Below are positions 1 through 6,942 of a DNA stretch of 9,147 nucleotides, one piece after another; position 1 is the stretch's first letter; every line of letters begins with the position of its first letter. Under the pieces are notes generated by a model. The model worked only from the letters and a program-made list of their open reading frames with translations. It was not told the origin of the DNA and made no database searches. Position numbers and translations under genes: made by a program. Source of the stretch: an uncultured Sphingomonadales bacterium. GTDB taxonomy: Bacteria; Pseudomonadota; Alphaproteobacteria; Sphingomonadales; Sphingomonadaceae. The stretch lies in assembly GCA_903868655.1 (NCBI GenBank), contig CAIPWG010000173.1:1-9147 (forward strand), read 5' to 3'.

Positions 1-725
1 CGAAACCGGAAAGACCGCAGCCGATTGTCACCCAATTGGCGGCGCGCGAGGTCGAGCAGCATGCTTGCAATCAGCGGACCGTGCACGACCAACCCGCGAT
101 ACCCTTCGTGTGTGGTCGCATAGGGCAGATCGTAATGGATACGATGGCTGTTGAACGTCAGCGCCGAATAGCGGAACAGCATGGGCGGGGTCGGATCAAC
201 ACTGTGCACCGCAGTCCATGCATCGGCATCAAATCGGTCAGGGCCGAGCGGGGGCGGTGTCGCCGTCGCCGTCGCATCGGCTGCTGCGCGATAGACCACG
301 GTTTGTGTTTCAGACACGCAAACAGTATCGCCCATGCAAGTTTCGTGGGTGATGTCGACAAACACCAACGAGCCGCTGCTGCCATGCTTTTCCGTGATGG
401 AGGCAATCCTTGAATGCCGCACAACCGCGCTGCCCCACGTGAGCGGGGCGTGAAACTGCACCGCGCTGGCTGCCCACATGCGACGGGGCAGCGGGACCGG
501 TGGCAAAAATCCCGTGGCGCTGTCGTCGCGCAAGGGATGGCCGTCTGCCCCCAATGCAGTGGTCGGCGCATCGGGCAGGCCAAGGCACCAATGCAACCCT
601 TGGGGGACTTGGTCATTCTGGGGCAGCGGGCGATCGAGTGTGGCGCACCAGCGAGCGACCAAACCCGCATCCACGCGATCGGCGCGGGCCTCGCTGCGGC
701 CAATCCAGGCGTCCCATATGCCCAT
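1..725 (-). CDS. MaoC/HTD2-like (FAS1-like) acyl-CoA hydratase, mesaconyl-C4-CoA hydratase-type, 3' end cut by window
   Basis: A hot-dog-fold hydratase/dehydratase that probably adds water across an enoyl-CoA double bond in the cytoplasm. The 241 visible residues fit the family of 3-methylfumaryl-CoA (mesaconyl-C4-CoA) hydratase, itaconyl-CoA hydratase and human HTD2. An N-terminal MaoC-like half (about 1-145) carries GFLPPVPLPRRMW at 72-84 and LVFVDITHE at 120-128. The C-terminal half has RYSALTFNSHRIHYD at 185-199 and GLVVHGPLIAS at 211-221. The usual hydratase signature D-x-N-P-x-H reads N-S-H-R-I-H here, which I take to be a trait of this subfamily rather than damage. The family is usually about 270-290 residues, so roughly 30-45 C-terminal residues lie beyond the left edge. 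The ATG at 725 shares one base with the stop of the upstream dehydrogenase (TGATG), which fixes the start and suggests translational coupling. The exact substrate is not readable from the sequence. Confidence 0.85.
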   Translation of the reverse strand, partial: MGIWDAWIGRSEARADRVDAGLVARWCATLDRPLPQNDQVPQGLHWCLGLPDAPTTALGADGHPLRDDSATGFLPPVPLPRRMWAASAVQFHAPLTWGSAVVRHSRIASITEKHGSSGSLVFVDITHETCMGDTVCVSETQTVVYRAAADATATATPPPLGPDRFDADAWTAVHSVDPTPPMLFRYSALTFNSHRIHYDLPYATTHEGYRGLVVHGPLIASMLLDLARRQLGDNRLRSFRF

Positions 726-2308
726 CAGTTGCGGGTGGCCAGCAATCCACGCGCGATCACTTGCGCCTGAATTTCCGCCGCACCTTCAAAGATGTTGAGA
801 ATGCGCGCGTCGCACAGCACGCGGCTGATTTCGTATTCCAGCGCATAGCCGTTGCCACCGTGGATCTGCAAAGCGGCATCGGCATTGCTCCACGCGGTGC
901 GCGCGGCATGGAGTTTGGCCATGCCCGCTTCGATGTCGCAGCGTTTGCCGGTGACTTTGGCGCGCGCGGCGGCATATGTCAGCTCGCGCGCCATCACGAG
1001 ATCGACCAGGCTCATCGCCAGCTTGTCCGCCACCCGCGGGAAATGCACGATTGCCTGGCCAAACTGTTTGCGCCCCGTGGCATAAGTCAGCCCCAGTTCC
1101 AGTGCACGGCGTGCCACACCCACCGCACGCGCGGCGGTCTGGATGCGTGCACCTTCGAAAGTACGCATCAATTGCTTGAAACCCTGACCCTGCTCGCCGC
1201 CGAGAAGAGCTTCGGCCGGGGCGGTCAGGCTATCAAACTGCAAGGCGTATTCGCGCATCCCGCGATAACCGAGCACTTCGATTTCGCTGCCGGTCATGCC
1301 TGTTGCGGGGAACGGATCAGCCTCGGTGCCGCGTGGTTTGGGCACCAGCAGCATCGACAATCCGCCATAGCCCTTTTCATCGGGCAGGGTGCGCGCCAGC
1401 AGGGTCATCATGTCCGATCGACTGGCATGGGTGATCCAGGTCTTGGCCCCGGAAATGACCCATTGTCCATCGTGCAGCCTTGCGCGGGTTTGCAACGATC
1501 CCAGATCCGATCCGGTGTCGGGTTCGGTAAAGACGGCGGTGGGCAGCACTTCGCCGCTGGCAATCCGCGGCAACCAATCGGCTTTTTGTGCCTCCGTGCC
1601 GCCGAGTACGATCAGTTCGCCCGCGATTTCAGATCGCGTGCCCAGTGATCCCGCGCCGATCCAGCCGCGCGACAGTTCCTCGGTAATGACGCACATGACC
1701 AGCTTGTCCAGGCCAAGCCCGCCGAATTCTTCGGGGATGCACACGCCGAAAGTACCCAGATCGGCCATCGCCTGCACCGTTTCATCAGGGATCAGCGCAT
1801 TGGCCAGATGCCATTTGTGTGCGTGTGGCAGGATTTCGGCATCGGTGAACCGGCGAAACTGATCGCGGATCGTATCCAGCTCGGCATCGTGAAAGCTTTC
1901 ACTCGGCCAGCACCCTTCGGCGAGCAGGCTGGCGAGATCAGCGCGGGACTGGGCCCAATCATGCTCCACCCAGCCAGCCACTGCTACGGCCAAGTCGTGC
2001 GCCGCATTGGTCAGGCCCAGATCGGCCGGTCGCACAAATTCGTTTTGCCCCATCGGCAGCCCGCCGAGCATTTGCGCCAGCGTTTCGGCAAATGCCAGCT
2101 TGGCCACTATCGCATCAGCAGGGTTGCCATCACCATTCACCGCGCGCCAATCGGTCACAGCCTCGAGTGCGGCCACACTTGTCGCGATCCACGCAAAGCC
2201 ATGCGCGGCACGCTGCTGTTGATCGATCGGGTGCATTGCCAGCCGGGCAGCCAACGCTTCGCGCGCTGCGCCAAGATAAGCGCGCGCAGCATTGAGCGCG
2301 GCGATCAT
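725..2308 (-). CDS. Acyl-CoA dehydrogenase with N-terminal extension, (2S)-methylsuccinyl-CoA dehydrogenase (Mcd)-like
   Basis: An FAD-dependent acyl-CoA dehydrogenase of 527 residues, about 130-140 longer than ordinary family members. Residues 1-140 form an Ala-rich, helical N-terminal extension. The catalytic core follows, with IPEEFGG at 191-197, the FAD/substrate motif [11 protein letters not shown] at 260-270, WITHASRSD at 291-299, [13 protein letters not shown] at 481-493 and [12 protein letters not shown] at 503-514. Glu508 lies where the catalytic base sits in the YEGT motif of medium-chain dehydrogenases. A comparable extension is known for (2S)-methylsuccinyl-CoA dehydrogenase of the ethylmalonyl-CoA pathway. 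The core wording ([33 protein letters not shown]) agrees with my recollection of that enzyme; no alignment was run. Mcd oxidises methylsuccinyl-CoA to mesaconyl-C1-CoA and passes electrons to ETF. The gene overlaps the thiolase by 4 nt (ATGA) and the hydratase by 1 nt. A dehydrogenase for another 2-substituted succinyl-CoA remains possible. Confidence 0.88.
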   Translation of the reverse strand: MIAALNAARAYLGAAREALAARLAMHPIDQQQRAAHGFAWIATSVAALEAVTDWRAVNGDGNPADAIVAKLAFAETLAQMLGGLPMGQNEFVRPADLGLTNAAHDLAVAVAGWVEHDWAQSRADLASLLAEGCWPSESFHDAELDTIRDQFRRFTDAEILPHAHKWHLANALIPDETVQAMADLGTFGVCIPEEFGGLGLDKLVMCVITEELSRGWIGAGSLGTRSEIAGELIVLGGTEAQKADWLPRIASGEVLPTAVFTEPDTGSDLGSLQTRARLHDGQWVISGAKTWITHASRSDMMTLLARTLPDEKGYGGLSMLLVPKPRGTEADPFPATGMTGSEIEVLGYRGMREYALQFDSLTAPAEALLGGEQGQGFKQLMRTFEGARIQTAARAVGVARRALELGLTYATGRKQFGQAIVHFPRVADKLAMSLVDLVMARELTYAAARAKVTGKRCDIEAGMAKLHAARTAWSNADAALQIHGGNGYALEYEISRVLCDARILNIFEGAAEIQAQVIARGLLATRN

Positions 2309-3534
2309 GCGCGTTCAAACACAGCGGCAATGCCCTGGCCACCGCCAATGCACATCGTTTCGAGGCCGTAGCGCGCATCACGGCGCACCAGTTCGCGGGT
2401 CAGGTTGGCCAGAATGCGGCCGCCGGTCGCGCCAATCGGGTGGCCCAGCGAAATGCCCGAGCCATTGACGTTCAGAATATCATGGCGGCTGTCATCATCG
2501 CTCCAGCCCCAGCCTTTGAGCACCGCGAGCACTTGCGGGGCAAACGCCTCGTTCAATTCGACCAGATCGATATCATCCCAGCCGAGGCCGGTGCGTGCAA
2601 ACAGGCGTTCGACAGCGGGCACCGGCCCGATCCCCATGCGCGCCGGATCGCAGCCTGCGGCGGCCCATGAATGGAACCAGGCGATGGGTTCCAGCCCCAG
2701 TTCTTCCAGCTTGTCTTCGGCCACGATCAGGCAAGCGGCTGCGGCGTCATTCTGTTGGCTGGCATTGCCTGCGGTCACGATTGCGCCGGGGATGGTCCGG
2801 GCCTCCAGAGCTTTCAATTTGCCGAGCGTTTCGGGGGTCGCATCCGGGCGATAGCCTTCGTCGTGATCGAACACGATTGCTTCGCCCTTTTTCTGTGCCA
2901 CGGACACGGGCACGAGTTCGTCGGCGAATAGACTTTGGGCCCACGCTTGCGTCGCGCGCTGGTGGCTGCGCGCGGCATAAGCATCGGCGGCTTCTCGGGT
3001 GATGCCGTAATCGCGCGCCAGATTTTCAGCGGTTTCGATCATGCCCGAAATCACGCCAAACCGTTCGACCGGTTGCGACATCAGCCGCCCGCGCGTCAGG
3101 CGGTCGTGCAGCACCAGATTGCCCGCGCGCACGCCTTTGCGGATGTCGGTCGAATAATGTTCGACGTTTGACATCGATTCCACACCGCCTGCAACGACCA
3201 CATCGGCCGCACCGGTTTGAACCATCATCGCGGCATTCACCACCGCCTGAAGGCCCGAGCCGCAACGCCGGTCGACCTGATAACCGGGCACTTCGAGCGG
3301 CAGCCCTGCGGCCAGCCACGACCAGTGACCGATGGCAGGTGCTTCACCATTGCCATAGCCTTGCGCAAAAATGACATCGTCCACGCGCGCTGGATCGATG
3401 CCGCTGCGTTCAACCAGCGCCTTCAGGATGACCGCGCCCAGATCGCCGGCCGTAAGCGGGGCCAACGCCCCGCCAAACTTGCCGACAGCGGTGCGAAGCG
3501 GGGAAACGATGGCGGCGCGGCGCAGTTGAGTCAT
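2305..3534 (-). CDS. Thiolase (acetyl-CoA acyltransferase family)
   Basis: A 409-residue degradative-type thiolase, full length for the family, which cleaves a 3-oxoacyl-CoA with free CoA to release acetyl-CoA (or another acyl-CoA) and a shortened acyl-CoA. The nucleophile Cys91 lies in [11 protein letters not shown] (88-98), NEAF is at 328-331, the catalytic His365 is in [10 protein letters not shown] (364-373), and the second cysteine, Cys395, is in [10 protein letters not shown] (394-403). The start [14 protein letters not shown] (9-22) is typical. One variation stands out: the loop usually written GNSSGxNDGAA reads [11 protein letters not shown] (256-266), marking a distinct subfamily. 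The gene overlaps its neighbours by 4 nt (ATGA) on both sides, so it is surely co-translated with the CoA-transferase and the Mcd-like dehydrogenase. It would complete a beta-oxidation round with the SDR and the 391-residue dehydrogenase. Chain-length specificity cannot be told from the sequence. Confidence 0.95.
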   Translation of the reverse strand: MTQLRRAAIVSPLRTAVGKFGGALAPLTAGDLGAVILKALVERSGIDPARVDDVIFAQGYGNGEAPAIGHWSWLAAGLPLEVPGYQVDRRCGSGLQAVVNAAMMVQTGAADVVVAGGVESMSNVEHYSTDIRKGVRAGNLVLHDRLTRGRLMSQPVERFGVISGMIETAENLARDYGITREAADAYAARSHQRATQAWAQSLFADELVPVSVAQKKGEAIVFDHDEGYRPDATPETLGKLKALEARTIPGAIVTAGNASQQNDAAAACLIVAEDKLEELGLEPIAWFHSWAAAGCDPARMGIGPVPAVERLFARTGLGWDDIDLVELNEAFAPQVLAVLKGWGWSDDDSRHDILNVNGSGISLGHPIGATGGRILANLTRELVRRDARYGLETMCIGGGQGIAAVFERA

Positions 3535-4730
3535 TGTGCGGTTCCTACAATTCCAGAATCGATCAAATGGGCGATGGTGCCCGAAGCAAGGCCCAGGCGT
3601 TCGGACAGCACCCTTTCGCTGTGTTCGCCGTTACGCGGCGCGGGGCGGGGGGCTTCCCGATGGATCCCGGGCAATGTCGCAAACGCGCCTGCCGCGGGAT
3701 AGACCGCACCGCTCGGGTTCGTCGCTGCGCCAAAGATCGGGTTGTTGGCCACCAGTGCGGGATCGGCGACAGCGTCGTGCATCGAACGGTAAGCTGAATG
3801 GACGATGCCGCCCGCATCGAACGCTGCCGACAGATCGGCATGATCGCGCGCGCCGATCGCGGCTTCGAAGACGGGAAACAGCGCATCGCGGTGGGTATAG
3901 CGCAGGCCATCGTCGGTGGCGAAGCCTACGCCGCGCGCGGTTTCAATTGCGGCGATGGCTTCGCCCAATCCGAGCGCTGCAATCAAATTGGCCCATTGCC
4001 GATGCGTGACTACGACGATCATCGTGCGCACGCCATCGCGGGTCAGAAAATCACGCCCGAACAGGCCGAACACGGTATTGCCCAGCCGGGGCCGGTCTGC
4101 GCCTGTGGTCGTTACTTCGGCCAGACTGCCCAGATTGGCGACCGTACCGATCGCGACATCGGACAAGGGCAGGCGCACTTCCCCGCCAGCGCCTGTCGCA
4201 TCGCGGTGGCGCAGTGCGGCCAGCAAGGCAAAGGCGGCATAAGCGCCGGTCAGAAGATCCCATCCGGGCAGGACATGGTTGACCGGATCGGGTCCGTCAC
4301 CGGTCATCATCGGATAGCCTACAGCGTTGTTGACCGTGTAATCGAGCGCGGGCGATCCATCGGCCCAGCACATCACCCGTATGGTGATCAGATCGGGCCG
4401 CCCTTGCGCCAAAGTATCATGCGCGAGAAAGCCTTTGGCAGGAAAATTGGTGACGAATTGCCCGGTTGCGCGGACCAGCGCCTGCAAGAGCTCGCGGCCT
4501 TCGGCATGGCCCAAATCGAGCGCGAGCGAACGTTTGGAGCGGTTGAGATTTTCCCAATAAAGCGAGTTGCCCTCGGGCGTGATCGGCCAACGGTGAAAAT
4601 CAGGGCCGCCGCCGATCTGGTCGACACGGATCACCTCGGCGCCCATTTGCGCAAGGTAAAGCCCGCAGGTGGGCGAGGCGACGAACGACGAAGCCTCGAT
4701 CACGCTCAATCCGGTCAGCAGCGGATACAT
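3531..4730 (-). CDS. Class III (CaiB/BaiF) CoA-transferase, 2-methylfumaryl-CoA isomerase (Mct)-like
   Basis: A 399-residue family III CoA-transferase, normal length. These enzymes move CoA between carboxylates through an aspartyl-CoA anhydride. Visible marks are the N-terminal LSVIEASSFVASP (8-20), LGLYLAQMGAEVIRVD-like Rossmann segment at about 22-37, KRSLALDL (66-73), and Asp158 in LPGWDLLTG (154-162), placed where the family's catalytic Asp lies. Several segments (IGGGPDFHRWP, DYTVN, MTGDGPDPVNHVLPGWD, RPRLGN, FGRDFLTRDG) match my memory of 2-methylfumaryl-CoA isomerase (Mct) from the Chloroflexus 3-hydroxypropionate bicycle, which shifts CoA within mesaconyl-CoA from C1 to C4. This was not checked by alignment. 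The start lies 3 nt after the dehydrogenase stop with only a weak ribosome site, so it probably relies on coupling; its end overlaps the thiolase ATG. It could instead be an ordinary intermolecular transferase that activates the pathway's starting acid, since no CoA ligase is present in the window. Confidence 0.9.
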   Translation of the reverse strand: MYPLLTGLSVIEASSFVASPTCGLYLAQMGAEVIRVDQIGGGPDFHRWPITPEGNSLYWENLNRSKRSLALDLGHAEGRELLQALVRATGQFVTNFPAKGFLAHDTLAQGRPDLITIRVMCWADGSPALDYTVNNAVGYPMMTGDGPDPVNHVLPGWDLLTGAYAAFALLAALRHRDATGAGGEVRLPLSDVAIGTVANLGSLAEVTTTGADRPRLGNTVFGLFGRDFLTRDGVRTMIVVVTHRQWANLIAALGLGEAIAAIETARGVGFATDDGLRYTHRDALFPVFEAAIGARDHADLSAAFDAGGIVHSAYRSMHDAVADPALVANNPIFGAATNPSGAVYPAAGAFATLPGIHREAPRPAPRNGEHSERVLSERLGLASGTIAHLIDSGIVGTAQ

Positions 4731-4733
4731 GGG

Positions 4734-5909
4734 TTACATCCAGCCCGCAGCAAAATCGCGCAGCATCTGTTTGGCAATCACCAGCTGCATGATCTGCGTG
4801 GTGCCCTCATAGATGCGATAAATGCGCGCATCGCGGAAAAAACGTTCAGCCTCGTATTCCGCAAGATAGCCCGCGCCGCCGTGGATTTGCACGCAGCGGT
4901 CGGCCACGCGGCCGCACATTTCAGAAGCGAACATCTTGAACGCGGCGGCTTCTTTCAGGATCTTGGCGCCGCCATCGGCCTTGGCTATGGCATCGCGCAT
5001 CATGCATTGTGCGGCATAGATTTCGGCATAGCTGTCTGACAGCATCGCCTGGATCAGCTGAAAATTGGCAATCGGTTCGCCAAACGCTTTGCGCTCGGTC
5101 GCATAGCGCGTAGCAGTATCGAGCATCCGCCTGGCATAGCCGGTGCTGGCTGCACCGACCGACAGACGCCCGTTGTCGAGGCTTTGCATGGCGGTGGCAA
5201 AGCCTTTGCCTTCTTCGCCCCCCAGCAGTGCATCGCCAGGCACGAACACGTTGTCAAAAATCAGATCGCCGATGTGGCTGCCCGACTGACCCATTTTGCG
5301 GTCCGATTTGCCACGCGATACGCCGGGCGTGTCGAGCGGTACGAGAAACGCCGAGACATGCGCGTTTTTCGGCAGGTTTTCTTTTGATGTGCGCGCCATG
5401 ATCAGGCCCAGCTTGGCATAAGGCGCATTGGTGATGTAGCGCTTGGTACCGTTGAGCACATAGCCGTTGCCGCTTCGCACCGCGCTGGTCTGCAACCCGG
5501 CCGAATCCGATCCCGAACCGGGCTCGGTCAGCCCGAATGCGGCAATGTCACCCGCTGCGAGACGCGGCAACCATAGCGCCTTTTGCTCTGCCGTGCCCGC
5601 ATTTTTCAGCGCCGAACAGACCATGCCGATGTTGATCGAAATGATCGAGCGATAGGCGGGCATCGCATAGGACAGCGTGTGGATCGTTTCGATATATTGC
5701 GAAACATTCATGCCGGCGCCGCCAAATTCTTCAGGCATGGTCAGGCCAAACAGGCCCATATCGGCCATTTCCTGCTTCAGCGTGGCGGGAATGCCATCGT
5801 TGGCCAGCACTTCGGCTTCGGCAGGGACCAGCCGTTCGCGCACATAGCGGTCGAGCTGTTCAATGAATTGGGCAAAGACGTCCGGGTCCATGCCGGGGTT
5901 GATGCTCAT
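4734..5909 (-). CDS. Acyl-CoA dehydrogenase, short/medium-chain type
   Basis: A 391-residue FAD-dependent acyl-CoA dehydrogenase of ordinary length that introduces a 2,3-double bond into an acyl-CoA and hands electrons to ETF. It shows the N-terminal helical domain with LTMPEEFGGAG (56-66), FGLTEPGSGSD (125-135), NGTKRYITNA (153-162), ERKAFGEPIANFQ (272-284), QIHGGAGYLAEYE (341-353) and RIYEGTTQIMQLVIAKQML (365-383). Glu368 in YEGT is the expected catalytic base. It is clearly distinct from the long dehydrogenase at 725-2308, with which it shares only family motifs, so the operon performs two different dehydrogenations. The chosen ATG at 5909 is 12 nt after the SDR stop; an in-frame Met at residue 7 is an alternative, and neither has a strong ribosome site. 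Substrate unknown. By context it fits the first step of a beta-oxidation round. Confidence 0.95.
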   Translation of the reverse strand: MSINPGMDPDVFAQFIEQLDRYVRERLVPAEAEVLANDGIPATLKQEMADMGLFGLTMPEEFGGAGMNVSQYIETIHTLSYAMPAYRSIISINIGMVCSALKNAGTAEQKALWLPRLAAGDIAAFGLTEPGSGSDSAGLQTSAVRSGNGYVLNGTKRYITNAPYAKLGLIMARTSKENLPKNAHVSAFLVPLDTPGVSRGKSDRKMGQSGSHIGDLIFDNVFVPGDALLGGEEGKGFATAMQSLDNGRLSVGAASTGYARRMLDTATRYATERKAFGEPIANFQLIQAMLSDSYAEIYAAQCMMRDAIAKADGGAKILKEAAAFKMFASEMCGRVADRCVQIHGGAGYLAEYEAERFFRDARIYRIYEGTTQIMQLVIAKQMLRDFAAGWM

Positions 5910-5921
5910 GTTCGGGTCCGT

Positions 5922-6839
5922 TCAGATCGGGTCGTAAGGAAACACATGCGCCGAGACTTCATCGGCGCGGGCAAAATCGTTGCGAAAAGCCGGGATCAGG
6001 TCATCGGCGATGGTCTGCGCGGTCCAGCCTTCGCTACGCGCCATCGACCGTACCGGGCGCGGTTTGCCAAACAGCACGATCTCGTTGCGCCGCACCGCAA
6101 AAATCTGGTTGTTGACATCGCTGGCGCGGTCCGACGCGAGAAAGGCCACCAAGGGCGCAATCTTGTCCGCGCTCATGGCCTGCATACGTTCGACGCGCTT
6201 CTTCTGCTCGGGAGTTTCGGCGGGAATCGAAGCGGTCATCCGGCTCCAAGCAAACGGCGCGATGCAATTCGACCGCACGCCAAACCGTGCCATGTCGAGC
6301 GCGATCGACTGTGACAGCGCGACCAGCCCGAGTTTGGCAGCCGAATAGTTGGCCTGGCCGATATTGCCAATCAGCCCGCTGGTCGACGTGAAGTGGATGA
6401 AACTGCCCGAACCCTGTTCGCGAAAATAGGGGGTGGCAGCTTTGGACACATTGAACGGCCCGGTCAGATTGACATCGATCACCGCCTGCCAGTCGGCATG
6501 GCTCATCTTGTGCCAGATGGTGTCGCGCAAGATGCCGGCATTGTTGACCACCGCGTCGATCCGGCCGAATTGCGCCACTGCATCGTCGATGATGCTCGTC
6601 GCGCCGACTGGGTCGGCGACGCTGGCCAGATTGGCGAAAGCCCTGCCACCGGCGGCGCGAATATCGGCCACCGTGGTATCTGCGGGACCGGTATCACCGC
6701 CATCGCCGCCCTGGGCCACACCCGGATCGTTGATCACTACGGCTGCGCCTTCACGCGCACACAACAGCGCGATTTCGCGGCCGATGCCGCGTCCTGCGCC
6801 GGTGATGGCGACCACTTTGCCTTCGAGCATACCGGCCAT
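5922..6839 (-). CDS. SDR family oxidoreductase, MFE-2-like 3-hydroxyacyl-CoA dehydrogenase
   Basis: A 305-residue classical short-chain dehydrogenase, probably oxidising a 3-hydroxyacyl-CoA to the 3-oxo form with NAD+. The cofactor motif TGAGRGIG lies at 13-20 and Asp38 ends the second strand (VVINDPG), which favours NAD over NADP. NNAG is at 99-102, and the catalytic set is Asn124, Ser152, Tyr165 and Lys169 (YSAAK). The long loop after Asp38, the NCIAPFAWSRMTASIP segment (191-206) and a C-terminal tail of about 60 residues resemble the dehydrogenase part of peroxisomal multifunctional enzyme 2 (HSD17B4) and its stand-alone bacterial relatives in fatty-acid and steroid side-chain catabolism. 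It is the first gene of the leftward operon. A GAGGA ribosome site lies 10 nt upstream of the chosen ATG; Met4 is a possible alternative start. A generic SDR acting on another alcohol cannot be excluded. Confidence 0.92.
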   Translation of the reverse strand: MAGMLEGKVVAITGAGRGIGREIALLCAREGAAVVINDPGVAQGGDGGDTGPADTTVADIRAAGGRAFANLASVADPVGATSIIDDAVAQFGRIDAVVNNAGILRDTIWHKMSHADWQAVIDVNLTGPFNVSKAATPYFREQGSGSFIHFTSTSGLIGNIGQANYSAAKLGLVALSQSIALDMARFGVRSNCIAPFAWSRMTASIPAETPEQKKRVERMQAMSADKIAPLVAFLASDRASDVNNQIFAVRRNEIVLFGKPRPVRSMARSEGWTAQTIADDLIPAFRNDFARADEVSAHVFPYDPI

Positions 6840-6942
6840 GCGAGTCTTGTCCTCATTCCCGTTGGCACAGGCCTATCGCGACGCACGGCGCCTTTCAACA
6901 TCAGGAATTGATTTTCAGATATGTGAAAAATATGAGGATGCG
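6840..6942. promoter_or_regulatory. Divergent promoter region between the catabolic operon and the IclR-type regulator
   Basis: The only intergenic space serving the leftward operon. It is more AT-rich in its right half than its surroundings. For iclR, TTGATT (6908-6913) and TATGAG (6931-6936) are separated by exactly 17 nt, each matching four of six consensus bases; transcription would then begin at or next to the ATG at 6943. For the operon, a minus-strand TTGAAA (6898-6893) is followed after 15 nt by a poor GATAGG (6877-6872), which is a weak call. Shine-Dalgarno-like GAGGA sequences lie at 6854-6850 (minus, for the SDR) and 6934-6938 (plus, for iclR). Promoter elements are pattern matches only. 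Confidence 0.6.
6912..6929. promoter_or_regulatory. 18-bp near-perfect palindrome, candidate IclR-family operator
   Basis: The sequence TTTTCAGATATGTGAAAA has two-fold symmetry with eight of nine base pairs matching; only the G/G pair at 6918/6923 breaks it. IclR-family regulators bind short AT-rich palindromes of about this size in divergent intergenic regions. It sits 13 nt before the regulator's ATG and fills the spacer of the proposed iclR promoter, a position suited to autorepression, while lying upstream of the operon's presumed promoter. Binding is inferred, not shown. Confidence 0.5.

Noticed and set aside
185..199. Apparent loss of the hydratase catalytic Asp (D-x-N-P-x-H reads N-S-H-R-I-H)
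   Set aside because: The positions around it (RYSALTFNSHRIHYD in the protein, about 171-127 on the minus strand) are the normal signature of the HTD2/Meh subfamily as I recall it, so this is not a damaged enzyme.
500..1648. Long plus-strand open frame (382 codons)
   Set aside because: Lies wholly opposite the hydratase and Mcd-like dehydrogenase genes; its translation is Arg/His/Gln-rich with no family motif, a typical antisense frame in GC-rich DNA.
3798..5039. Long plus-strand open frame (413 codons)
   Set aside because: Antisense to the CoA-transferase and the 391-residue dehydrogenase, both of which carry clear catalytic motifs; no recognisable protein features.
6433..6942. 170-codon upstream extension of the IclR frame
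   Set aside because: It lies mostly opposite the SDR gene, has no helix-turn-helix or other domain, and the ATG at 6943 has a ribosome-site-like sequence and starts directly before the family pattern.
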